This document shows positions 13,631-20,597 of a DNA stretch of 20,597 nt, one piece after another. Origin of the DNA: a virus. The first letter of the stretch is position 1; each line of letters opens with the position of its first letter. Under the pieces are notes generated by a model. The model had not been told where the DNA came from, ran no database searches, and saw only the letters and a list, made by a program, of their open reading frames with translations. The stretch spans positions 1 through 20,597 of IMG/VR virus record IMGVR_UViG_3300047557_000632, one strand, 5' to 3'. A program made the position numbers and the translations under genes.

Positions 13631-14980
13631 TCAAGCAGCCGTACCGGTCGAACGATAACGCACACCAGCGTTAGGATCGCGCACCGAAGTGGCTGCACGA
13701 GTCTCGCCGTAGAACGTGATCGAACCGGGGAGCGTCTGGTCGTAGCGACGGAGAACCATCGAGAGACGCATAACGATGGTGTGGAACTGCTGCCAATCCG
13801 CGAAATACATCGGATAGTAGGAGGTCGTTCCTGCTGCGCCGGTGGTGGGCTGGCTGGGGTTATCAAGGTACTTGTTGACTGCAACCTTGAAGCCGAGCAA
13901 CTCACCAACGATGCCATCGGTACGTGACAGACCGTCGATGTAGATCGGACGCTTCTGATCGTCCACGAGGCCGCGGATGCCCTGAAGCAGGATCGGGTTA
14001 ATCATGAACGCTGCTGTCGGTGTCCAATACTGCTGTGGCAAGCTATAAATAAAGTTCACTACGTCTTTGTAGTTCACGTTATTTGCCGCGACTGTGTTGG
14101 CGTTTGTGGTCAACTGATCGTAGGTAGCAAGCGAGTGCAGACCGTTGGTAGTTGCAGTTCCCGAAGTACCGAAAGCAGCCGTCGAGCAAGAACCGCCCGT
14201 GTAGGTTGCATTAGCGCCAGCGTACTGATCCAAACCGCGCAGACCATCAGCACCGCCCGTCGTTACCGAGGTTCCGGTTCCCGACTGATCGTTGTTCTGG
14301 ATCATCGAGGTTGCCATTGCCTGCTGGAACTCCATCAACATATCGTCAACAACGTTAGCCTCAAGGCCGTCGATGTCATCGAGTGCTGCCGTACGGATGG
14401 GGAACTGAGCATTCAAGTCCTTAAGGATTACTTGCCAAATGCTTGTGGCTTCAGTCGTGGATGCGCCGTTGTTCTGAACGGTGTAGCCCCACTGAGCGCC
14501 TGCATTGCCGGTCTTGACGCGGAACTGATAAGCCGAACCGTCAGTTGCAACGATGCGCGACAGATCCATCAAAGGATTTCCGAGACGCTTTGCAGCGAAC
14601 ACGGGATCGTAAGCTGTGCGGCCACCAACGTCGTAGCCAGAACCCGTAAGAGCCGAGGCTTCCTTGATGTACGCTTCGCACTGATCGACCGATTCAAAGA
14701 TCTTGACTTCACGCTCAATGTTGTTACCGGCCTTCATGTACTCCTTAAGAACGTCTTTGAAACGACGATTTGCTTCGCCACGAACGGTCTTGTGAATAGG
14801 ACGGATGATAGAAGGAGCGGCAACTTTTGCCTCTAAAGCGGCAATCTTTGCTTCGGTTTCAGTTTTAAGCGACTCGACAACCTCGGCAACTTTTGCTTCA
14901 ACAGCTTGAGCGGTTTCTGCCAATTTGGCAGCGCTAGATGCTTCGATTGCATCTAATTTTTCAATGACTTTTTCCAACAT
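13631..14980 (-). CDS. Major capsid protein 1, HK97 fold, with N-terminal scaffolding (delta) domain
   Basis: 449 residues. Residues 1-55 are an Ala/Glu/Lys-rich coiled coil and about 56-106 a charged linker; together they match the delta domain that acts as internal scaffold in HK97. The mature shell protein probably begins near Glu107 (K106-EASALTGSG), close to where HK97 is cut after about 103 residues; the exact site is inference. The body has family-like stretches such as VKTGNA, WGYTV, ATSIWQ, DDIDGLEANVVDD, GLRGL, and a C-terminal QTLPGSITFYGETR...VRDPNAGVR, typical of the P-domain and A-domain ends. It is immediately followed by a clear paralog. Strong ribosome binding site upstream. 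This is the likely main shell protein. Confidence 0.94.
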   Translation of the reverse strand: MLEKVIEKLDAIEASSAAKLAETAQAVEAKVAEVVESLKTETEAKIAALEAKVAAPSIIRPIHKTVRGEANRRFKDVLKEYMKAGNNIEREVKIFESVDQCEAYIKEASALTGSGYDVGGRTAYDPVFAAKRLGNPLMDLSRIVATDGSAYQFRVKTGNAGAQWGYTVQNNGASTTEATSIWQVILKDLNAQFPIRTAALDDIDGLEANVVDDMLMEFQQAMATSMIQNNDQSGTGTSVTTGGADGLRGLDQYAGANATYTGGSCSTAAFGTSGTATTNGLHSLATYDQLTTNANTVAANNVNYKDVVNFIYSLPQQYWTPTAAFMINPILLQGIRGLVDDQKRPIYIDGLSRTDGIVGELLGFKVAVNKYLDNPSQPTTGAAGTTSYYPMYFADWQQFHTIVMRLSMVLRRYDQTLPGSITFYGETRAATSVRDPNAGVRYRSTGTAA

Positions 14981-14988
14981 TTTGAAAT

Positions 14989-14993
14989 CTCCT
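14989..14993 (-). promoter_or_regulatory. Strong ribosome binding site of the major capsid gene
   Basis: AGGAG 8 bases before the ATG at 14980. It overlaps the protease stop codon. A strong site here fits the need for several hundred capsid copies per particle. Confidence 0.7.
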
Positions 14994-15753
14994 AACGGGT
15001 TGAAATAGCTTTGAGCAACTCTCGGTATTCGAGCGCTTTCAGCAACTCCGCCGCATCAGACTCACTCTGAGTGGCAGTTTGTTGATCGCCCACAGCATCA
15101 CGCTGTTCCAAAATGGCTTTCAACACACCGGACGCGGCGGTCGCATCCCGGCGAGATAGCCCTGCATCACGCAAAGCCTTCTCAATCGTTCTCGGATTGG
15201 GTTTTGAGCCCATCCAGTACTCAAGTCTACTGATCTCAGCCTTCGGATTATTAGGCTGCATCACGATAGAAACCTCGGCCAGACCACCTTTGACGATCTG
15301 AAAGAACATGTCTGGATCGTCTGTAGGCTCACCATTCTCATCAACCATCTGATACTCATCTGCGTAAGCACCGACAGAAACGCCGCCAACCATCCGCGGG
15401 CTTTCCTTCATGATCGTATAAAGATCAGACCCGGAAGTGGTGTTCAGGAAGATCTTTCCTGTGCCGGTCATGCCTTCGTCCGTAATATCGAACTTCGACC
15501 ACTCACCGACAGGCATCATGTCGCTTGAATGTTGAAAATACATCGGAAGCGGCCTTCCTGCTTCCATCCACATCTCGTGCCACGCCTCAAAAGCCTCGGG
15601 TGTGTAAAAGAACCGTCGACCGTCTGCGCCTTCTCTCGCGCCCCACGTCGTAAGTGTGGCTTCGATTTCACCCGTGGGCTCGCCCGTTGCCTCGTCGGCT
15701 TTCCTGCCTAGCTCAACTTTGGCTTCGTAGAAAAAAGTGATGTTCTTAGCCAT
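14992..15753 (-). CDS. Prohead maturation protease, HK97 family (S78)
   Basis: 253 residues. This serine protease is packaged inside the prohead, removes the N-terminal scaffolding domain of the capsid protein and then digests itself. Likely catalytic residues are His75 in PMYFQHSSD, Ser126 in GGVSVGAYAD and Glu160 in LAEVSIVMQPNNP, in the order and context typical of the family. The C-terminal 70 residues are charged and helical, probably a self-cleaved or scaffold-interacting tail. AAGGA lies 8 bases upstream of the ATG. The gene lies directly before the capsid gene whose product is its expected substrate. Confidence 0.93.
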   Translation of the reverse strand: MAKNITFFYEAKVELGRKADEATGEPTGEIEATLTTWGAREGADGRRFFYTPEAFEAWHEMWMEAGRPLPMYFQHSSDMMPVGEWSKFDITDEGMTGTGKIFLNTTSGSDLYTIMKESPRMVGGVSVGAYADEYQMVDENGEPTDDPDMFFQIVKGGLAEVSIVMQPNNPKAEISRLEYWMGSKPNPRTIEKALRDAGLSRRDATAASGVLKAILEQRDAVGDQQTATQSESDAAELLKALEYRELLKAISTR

Positions 15754-16024
15754 TGATAGGTTCCTTTTTTACCATTCCGTCTACCAACTTAGGCTTTGGC
15801 TTTCTCTTGTCTGCCGCGGCCTTGAGTTTCTCTAATAGATCCTTAAGCATTTCCGGCTCTGCCTGTTTTACCGACCACCTTAAGGTTTCCACCACCTCCA
15901 GTGTCTTGCGGAGAGCTACCGGGAATAGCGCTATCGCCACCAGCGGCAAGCAACAGATCATCAGCACCATCGAGAGAGTTAAGTCCCAGATATTCACGCG
16001 CTTCATTCTGCGTAAGAATCCCAT
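15746..16024 (-). CDS. Overlapping small membrane protein with helical tail (unknown function)
   Basis: 92-residue frame overlapping the last 182 bases of the portal gene and the first 8 bases of the protease gene. An AGGAG sits exactly 6 bases before the ATG at 16024, better than at many neighbours, and decides this start over one at 16045. The protein begins with a basic patch (MGFLRRMKR), then a long hydrophobic segment (about residues 14-40, including MVLMICCLPLVAIALFPVAL) and an amphipathic helix continuing across the portal stop into a lysine/proline-rich tail. The helix runs smoothly through the portal stop, which a chance frame would rarely do. A shorter 34-residue product from the ATG at 15850 is the alternative. 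I do not recognise a family. A minor membrane or holin-like role cannot be excluded, but nothing shows it directly. Confidence 0.5.
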   Translation of the reverse strand: MGFLRRMKRVNIWDLTLSMVLMICCLPLVAIALFPVALRKTLEVVETLRWSVKQAEPEMLKDLLEKLKAAADKRKPKPKLVDGMVKKEPING

Positions 16025-17240
16025 TCTTAACTCCTGCAACGACATAATTCATCTGATCCAGCGGAGCGCCCTTTAGGAAGTCTTGCGTTTGAAACTGAAC
16101 GTGCAGATTCGGATAGCCCTTTAACAGCGACAATTTTAACCGCTGCTCAACGTTCGTAATGAACGGCATCATCGTTGACTTGTAGAACTCATCCAGCATC
16201 GTTTGGGTGTTGTTGTACTTCGACTCACCGACTCCGATCATTGCGGGAGGCACACCAAACAATCCGCAAATCCGCGTCATTGTTTGCTTCTTAAGCTCTC
16301 TAGCATCCACATCCTGAAGCGTCAAAGGTTTGATGGCTTCGTAAGTCATGCCTTGATCCAACAGCATAGACTGCCCCGGCTTGCTCTGATCCGAAGGCTG
16401 GCTGTTCAGCATGTTTGTCCACGCTTCTTTGAGACGGGATGCAATCTCTTTGAACTTTGAGTCAGGGATAACTTGCTCGGTGCGGAACAAACCAGATGGT
16501 TTTGCACCGTTCAACATAATGAAGTTGGAATAGAGGTCGATGTCCTGATCTAAGGAAACCAACTCGACAGCTTGCAAGCGGTTAAACGAACTGGAACCCT
16601 GCCACGGCTCAGACTTCGTGTGCATGACCTGAAAATACTTGAGCGGCTCGTCTTTATTGAATCCGTAAGAGGAACTTGTAAGCGTGTAGTACGGATAACG
16701 CGTCTCTGAGATCCTCGGCACGATCAGCGTCGAGTCGAGAACATACATTTCCAGCGGAATCTGTGTCGGTTCCTGTGCGTCTTTCCTCCAGAGTAATACA
16801 AAAGTCTCGCCAGCCAGTTCATGCCACATCGTGAACTGATACCAGAACTCGTATTGACTTTGGAAGTTGTTAGGATTGGAAAGAAGATTAAGAACGCTTG
16901 CAGCTCGGCTCTTTTCACGCTCAGGAACGCTCGGATCGGTCTGTGTGTCTACAAATGTGCCGTCAGCCTGCTTCGACATGATCTTTACAGGCAGTTGAGC
17001 AAGAGATCGAGCTTTTGCCCCCACACAAGCCATAACCGTCGAGTTTCTAGCGAGTGTCGTTATGTCGACAGTTCGCCCTGCTTCGTTAACCGCAGAGGTC
17101 GTAACGTATAAAAGTTGGTTAGATCCGTAGCCCTGCCCTTTACCACGGAGCATGACGTTGTTGCCTAAAACAGTGTTACCAAAGAGTGAATTAGACTCTT
17201 TTTTGTCTGTTTTACGCTTAAATACGTCGAATAAGCCCAT
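15843..17240 (-). CDS. Portal protein, HK97 family
   Basis: 465 residues. It forms the dodecameric ring at one capsid vertex through which DNA enters and leaves and to which the tail attaches. Family hallmarks include RNSTVMACVGAKARSLAQLP (about 65-84), the LNGAKPSGLF segment, the stretch TRICGLFGVPPAMIGVGE in the C-terminal third, and KNGILTQNEAREYLGL near the end. The last 35 or so residues are rich in Gly and Ser and low in complexity. The DNA for the last 60 residues also encodes a second reading frame (15746-16024). Order terminase-portal-protease-capsid is the HK97 standard. Confidence 0.95.
   Translation of the reverse strand: MGLFDVFKRKTDKKESNSLFGNTVLGNNVMLRGKGQGYGSNQLLYVTTSAVNEAGRTVDITTLARNSTVMACVGAKARSLAQLPVKIMSKQADGTFVDTQTDPSVPEREKSRAASVLNLLSNPNNFQSQYEFWYQFTMWHELAGETFVLLWRKDAQEPTQIPLEMYVLDSTLIVPRISETRYPYYTLTSSSYGFNKDEPLKYFQVMHTKSEPWQGSSSFNRLQAVELVSLDQDIDLYSNFIMLNGAKPSGLFRTEQVIPDSKFKEIASRLKEAWTNMLNSQPSDQSKPGQSMLLDQGMTYEAIKPLTLQDVDARELKKQTMTRICGLFGVPPAMIGVGESKYNNTQTMLDEFYKSTMMPFITNVEQRLKLSLLKGYPNLHVQFQTQDFLKGAPLDQMNYVVAGVKNGILTQNEAREYLGLNSLDGADDLLLAAGGDSAIPGSSPQDTGGGGNLKVVGKTGRAGNA
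16031..16035 (-). promoter_or_regulatory. Ribosome binding site inside the portal gene
   Basis: AGGAG on the minus strand, 6 bases before the ATG at 16024. The same bases encode part of a conserved portal stretch (AGVKNG), so the match could be accidental. It is the main sequence evidence for the overlapping gene. Confidence 0.5.
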
Positions 17241-17248
17241 TTTTACCC

Positions 17249-18907
17249 CTAAAAGACTCTGAATCCGTACGATTCAGACGGCATCGGGTTGTCCAGACTA
17301 CAGTGCATCGCAATGATTAAGGCAATAATCCCGTCAACCTTAGCATGACGATCCACACCGGCTTTCTTGACTTTGATATTGCCTTGCACATCTGTGAACA
17401 CTTCGCAATTCCCCAACTGATGTCCTAAGAATGGGTTTCCGTCGTGTCTGATTTTGTGGCCTAAGATGAGTCGCTCGACATGCTTAGACGGGTTAGAAAG
17501 CACCGCCATTCCTTGACCGACTTTCTTAACTGGCATTCCGACTTCATAAAGCCTTGCTACTAAAGCCGCAGCATTGTAAGCGTCGTAGCCCACTTCTTTT
17601 ATGTCGTATTTCTGGCTTTGCCCAATAATATACGCTGAAATCTCCCTATCGTCCATCACGTTACCTTCGGTGATGTGCAAGATCCCCGAATTGATCGCTT
17701 GTCTGAAAATGTCCTGATAATGAGTTGGCAGTAATTCAAAGCCATCTTCGGGCAGAAAGAACTTCCACTCGGCTTCGTAATCGTCCTCTGCAAATCTTTT
17801 TAACGTACAAACCGCGTTTAGATCTCGTGTTGCCGCTAAGTCAAAACCGATAAATACAGCTTCAGGCTCTCTTTCTGTCAGCCCTACAGACTCATCCCAG
17901 TGAGTTCTATCGACCCACGCGGTTTCAGCAGAGACATAGACGTTAAGTGTCTTACATAAGAATTCATTGAGCGCCGCGGGCTTAATCTTCGCTTCTTCGC
18001 AGCGGGCAACAATCGCATCGTGCGAAACCGAGATATTGTGCATCGGGTTAGCCTTAGCCCACGTCTTTTCGTCTCGCCAATCATCACCGGCATCCAGAGA
18101 GTAAAGAAGGCCAAACCATCGCGGGTTATCTGGAACATCCTGATGAAGGATGTGCTCCATCACCTGAAAATCCTCGAAAAACTTTGTGTCGCGAGTAAAA
18201 GAAGCGGTGGTTATGTATAACCGAAGAGGATTAAGCCGAGATACCATCCCTGAATGCAAGACCTCAATCGCATTCCTGTCTACGATCTGACTCGCCTCGT
18301 CAATGATCGCGCACGAAGGGTTGAGCCCGTCTCCAGTCTTTTTAGTATCTCTGGAGAGAGCTTTCATCATGCTTTGACTGTCGCCGTTCTTCACAATCGT
18401 GAACTTGCCGAGAATAAAGAGCCTCGAGATTTCCTGCGGCAACGTTTCGACGAAACCCTTAGCCGTAGTAAACACGATTGACGCTTGATCTCTGTTAGTA
18501 GCGAGCGTGTAGACCTCGGCTCCCGCTTCTCCGAAGGCTAGCTCATAAAGAGCGATAAGAGCCGTCAGCGTCGATTTGCCAGCCTTTCTGGGGATGTAGA
18601 CAATGACATCCTGCACCATCCGTTTACGCCGGTCTTTCTTGTGCCTGAAGCCGTAGATCGCGCAGGCAATAAGGATCTGAAAAGGCTCAAGACTTACAGA
18701 GTATCCCGCCCACTGTCCCTTTACATGCTTACAGAGGCCGGCAAATTGTAAGAAGTGATTGACCGGGCTAGGATCAAAAACCCATTCCCACTCTTTGTTT
18801 TCTATGTGATTAAGAAACCGCTGGCAGGCTAGGCGAACATTTCGACAAGCGTCGATCTCGCCTTTTACGATGCCGACAGCGTAAGCAATACCATCTTCTA
18901 TTCTCAT
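17249..18907 (-). CDS. terL: Terminase large subunit (ATPase and nuclease)
   Basis: 552 residues, normal length for an HK97-type large terminase (Terminase_1 family). It powers DNA translocation into the prohead and cuts the concatemer. The N-terminal ATPase has Walker A PRKAGKST (106-113) and Walker B CAIIDE (199-204, with the catalytic Glu). ITTAS at 232-236 fits the coupling motif. The C-terminal RNase H-like nuclease shows acidic residues in the expected places: IGFDLAATRD (Asp356), VGYDAYN (Asp442) and KVDG (Asp525). The gene starts within the small terminase stop (ATGA) and ends 8 bases before the portal start. It looks complete and functional. Confidence 0.96.
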   Translation of the reverse strand: MRIEDGIAYAVGIVKGEIDACRNVRLACQRFLNHIENKEWEWVFDPSPVNHFLQFAGLCKHVKGQWAGYSVSLEPFQILIACAIYGFRHKKDRRKRMVQDVIVYIPRKAGKSTLTALIALYELAFGEAGAEVYTLATNRDQASIVFTTAKGFVETLPQEISRLFILGKFTIVKNGDSQSMMKALSRDTKKTGDGLNPSCAIIDEASQIVDRNAIEVLHSGMVSRLNPLRLYITTASFTRDTKFFEDFQVMEHILHQDVPDNPRWFGLLYSLDAGDDWRDEKTWAKANPMHNISVSHDAIVARCEEAKIKPAALNEFLCKTLNVYVSAETAWVDRTHWDESVGLTEREPEAVFIGFDLAATRDLNAVCTLKRFAEDDYEAEWKFFLPEDGFELLPTHYQDIFRQAINSGILHITEGNVMDDREISAYIIGQSQKYDIKEVGYDAYNAAALVARLYEVGMPVKKVGQGMAVLSNPSKHVERLILGHKIRHDGNPFLGHQLGNCEVFTDVQGNIKVKKAGVDRHAKVDGIIALIIAMHCSLDNPMPSESYGFRVF

Positions 18908-19377
18908 GTGCCGAACTTAGGCCCTGCTAGGAATTCGCCCATCTTAGAGCCGTCCTCAAGTTTGTTTGCCGCCAATCGAGACCGCGGAGTAAGCCCCATT
19001 TCGTTCATCAGCTTGATTGAGTTCTCCATCGCTTTGTTTGCAAGGCTGATGTAAGGATTGGGAGCGTGAGTCTTTCCACCGTTAGTCTTAACAACTAAAG
19101 GATGTTTTGCCTGCTCTTTCCTTGCGTCGATGTAAAGCTGGAGCTGGTCGGCAAGCATCATGAGCGTGTGCCTGTCTTGATCTGAGCCAATGCCGTAGAC
19201 ATCAAACAAGTAATCGGCGGTCTCTTTTACAAATCTCTCGCGGTTAAATAAGGTCGGGTTGTCTGCCCACTCGGCAAACGGAACTCTAATCTTTACCTTC
19301 TCCGGCAGCGGGATGCCCGTGTTCTCTCCCTTTGTGCCGTGTACTAAGTGAACTTCAGGTGGATATTTCCGCTGCAT
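18904..19377 (-). CDS. terS: Terminase small subunit, P27 family
   Basis: 157 residues. The small terminase recognises phage DNA and hands it to the large subunit. The C-terminal half carries the P27-type pattern: HPLVVKTNGG (about 92-101), then APNPYISLANKAM and MNEMGLTPRSRL, matching the family's 'PNP...lGLTPxSR' signature. The N-terminal part is charged and its DNA-binding fold is not obvious. A GAGG ribosome binding site sits 7 bases before the ATG, inside the end of the methyltransferase gene. The stop overlaps the large terminase start by 4 bases (ATGA), consistent with translational coupling of the two packaging subunits. Confidence 0.88.
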   Translation of the reverse strand: MQRKYPPEVHLVHGTKGENTGIPLPEKVKIRVPFAEWADNPTLFNRERFVKETADYLFDVYGIGSDQDRHTLMMLADQLQLYIDARKEQAKHPLVVKTNGGKTHAPNPYISLANKAMENSIKLMNEMGLTPRSRLAANKLEDGSKMGEFLAGPKFGT

Positions 19378-20584
19378 TTTCTAGCCTCGCTTTCTGTCCG
19401 GTGAATTCTTCCCATCGCTTGACGATAACATCGCAGTATTTTGGGTCTAGTTCCATCAGATACGCAACCCGACCATTCTTTTCTGCTGCTACTAAAGTAG
19501 TGCCTGAACCTCCAAAGCTATCTAAAACAATGTCGCCGCCTTTGGTGTTGTTAAGCATTTGGTATTCAAACAACGCGACAGGCTTCATTGTTGGATGCTC
19601 GCCGTTTCGACTAGGCTTATCGAATTCTAAAATAGTTGTTTGCTTTCTATCTGCAGCCCAAAGGTGTCCAGCACCTTCTTTCCATCCGTACAAACAAGGC
19701 TCATGCTTCCAATGATAATCCTGCCTCCCCATTACCATCGTTGATTTTTTCCAAATCAAGCACTGTCGCACCTTCCAACCTGCGTCCTGCGCCGCACCTC
19801 GAAAGTTGTACCCCTCAGAGTCAGCGTGCCAAATGTAAAAAACAGCGCCAGCTTTCATCACCGCGTCAGCCGCGGTATATGCGTCGCGCAAAAACTGACG
19901 AAAAGTATCGTCTGACATGCTGTCGTTTTTAATCGTCAAAGCATCCTTTGTTTTGCCTTCGTATGCCACGTTATAAGGTGGATCTGTTAACCACATATCA
20001 ACCTGCCGACCATCGCACAGCTTTTCCAGATGATCGATGCTCGTACTATCACCGCACATCAACCGGTGCTTGCCTAGTATCCAGATGTCTCCAGGCTTTG
20101 TAATAGGCTCCGGTGGAGGCTCAGGAACAGCGTCCTCATCCGTCAACCCTTCGTTTACAACTTCCGGCTTAAGTGCGTTTATTTCCTCTTCGCCAAAGCC
20201 TGTAAGACTTAAGTCTAATCCCTCAAGCTCCAACTCCTCCAGCTCCAGACTGAGAAGCTCGTTGTCCCATCCGGCATTCAAGGCTAATTTGTTGTCGGCA
20301 ATGATGAGCGCCTTCTTCTGAATCTCGGTTAGGTGCGACAGTTCTATTGCCGGGATTTCCTCGAGGCCCAACCGCATCGCAGCCTTCAGCCTTCCGTGGC
20401 CAGCAATGATTCCTTTCTCGCCGTCGATCAGGATCGGGTTGGTCCAACCGAACTCTTTTATCGACGCAGCGATCTGCGCGACTTGCTCGTCTGAATGCGT
20501 TCGGGAATTCCTTGCGTAAGGGGTGAGATCCCCCACGCGAGTCATGACGACTGAGGGAATTCCCTGTTTTTTTGTCCTACCCAT
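19355..20584 (-). CDS. ParB-like nuclease domain fused to DNA adenine methyltransferase
   Basis: 409 residues. Residues 14-85 look like a ParB/sulfiredoxin-type domain, with the motif GIIAGHGRLKAA at 58-69. The C-terminal half is a DNA methylase of the N4/N6 family: catalytic motif IV TDPPYNV (DPPY at 201-204) comes before the SAM-binding motif DSFGGSGTT (355-363). That order is the beta class, and DPPY suggests N6-adenine methylation. Residues 110-165 form an acidic, proline-rich linker. ParB-methylase fusions are common in phages; the target site cannot be read from sequence. An in-frame stop (TAA at 20593-20591) lies just upstream, so this ATG is the first possible start, although its ribosome binding site is weak. 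The 3' end overlaps the small terminase by 23 bases, which ties its expression to packaging genes. A role in marking phage DNA against host restriction before packaging is inference. Confidence 0.93.
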   Translation of the reverse strand: MGRTKKQGIPSVVMTRVGDLTPYARNSRTHSDEQVAQIAASIKEFGWTNPILIDGEKGIIAGHGRLKAAMRLGLEEIPAIELSHLTEIQKKALIIADNKLALNAGWDNELLSLELEELELEGLDLSLTGFGEEEINALKPEVVNEGLTDEDAVPEPPPEPITKPGDIWILGKHRLMCGDSTSIDHLEKLCDGRQVDMWLTDPPYNVAYEGKTKDALTIKNDSMSDDTFRQFLRDAYTAADAVMKAGAVFYIWHADSEGYNFRGAAQDAGWKVRQCLIWKKSTMVMGRQDYHWKHEPCLYGWKEGAGHLWAADRKQTTILEFDKPSRNGEHPTMKPVALFEYQMLNNTKGGDIVLDSFGGSGTTLVAAEKNGRVAYLMELDPKYCDVIVKRWEEFTGQKARLENAAEIST

Positions 20585-20597
20585 CCTGTTTTATCCC

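Noticed and set aside
13471-13917. 148-codon minus-strand frame spanning the junction of the two capsid genes
   Set aside because: Shadow in another frame of both capsid genes; Ser/Arg-rich composition typical of out-of-frame reading.
14135-14836. 233-codon plus-strand frame opposite the first capsid gene
   Set aside because: It is antisense to a clear capsid gene whose codon pattern explains the missing stops, and its protein is rich in Arg, Cys and Ser with no recognisable fold.
20545-20575. Palindrome AGGGAATTCCCT followed on the plus strand by a run of T
   Set aside because: It resembles a terminator at first sight, but the palindrome has no loop, and the bases encode the start of the methyltransferase (QGIPSV). 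A short operator cannot be excluded.

Overview
The window is an uninterrupted structural (late) gene block of a tailed double-stranded DNA bacteriophage or prophage. Every convincing gene lies on the minus strand, so transcription runs from the right end to the left end. The capsid genes are of the HK97 type (P27-like small terminase, HK97-type terminase, portal, prohead protease and capsid protein). A tape measure protein and tail tube protein are present with no sheath gene, which points to a siphovirus with a long non-contractile tail. No integrase, repressor, replication, lysis, tRNA or CRISPR feature is visible, so lifestyle and host cannot be read from this piece. The tail-tip gene set and the GPT collagen fibre resemble what I know from uncultured aquatic phages; that is an impression, not a database result.

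Layout in the direction of transcription. (1) 20584-17249: ParB-like domain fused to an adenine DNA methyltransferase, small terminase, large terminase. (2) 17240-12564: portal, an overlapping small membrane-protein frame inside the end of the portal gene, prohead protease, a full-length major capsid protein, then a second shorter paralogous capsid protein. (3) 12562-11163: head-tail connector, head-closure protein, tail-completion protein. (4) 11151-7295: tail tube protein, two small unknown genes, an HK97 gp10-like protein, a tail assembly chaperone pair joined by a predicted -1 frameshift, and the tape measure protein. (5) 7298-2009: two distal tail proteins, a GNAT-like protein in the slot where many related phages have a cell-wall peptidase, and a large tail-tip protein ending in a self-cleaving S74 chaperone. 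(6) 2012-1: a small conserved-type protein, a beta-rich protein and a long collagen-like fibre that runs off the left end.

The genes are packed tightly. Many neighbours share a 4-base stop/start overlap (ATGA or TTGA), no gene-free stretch exceeds about 80 bases, and no convincing promoter or strong terminator is seen. The block is probably one polycistronic late operon whose promoter lies beyond the right edge. The terminase pair packages DNA through the portal; the protease matures the capsid; connector, closure and completion proteins join head to tail; chaperones load the tube protein on the tape measure; and the tail-tip protein and collagen fibre contact the host.

The observations most worth following are the tandem capsid paralogs, of which the second lacks the scaffolding domain; the GNRA hairpin between them; the dual-coding region at the portal end with its own strong ribosome binding site; the in-frame A AAA AAC slippery site; and the collagen fibre built from GPT triplets.
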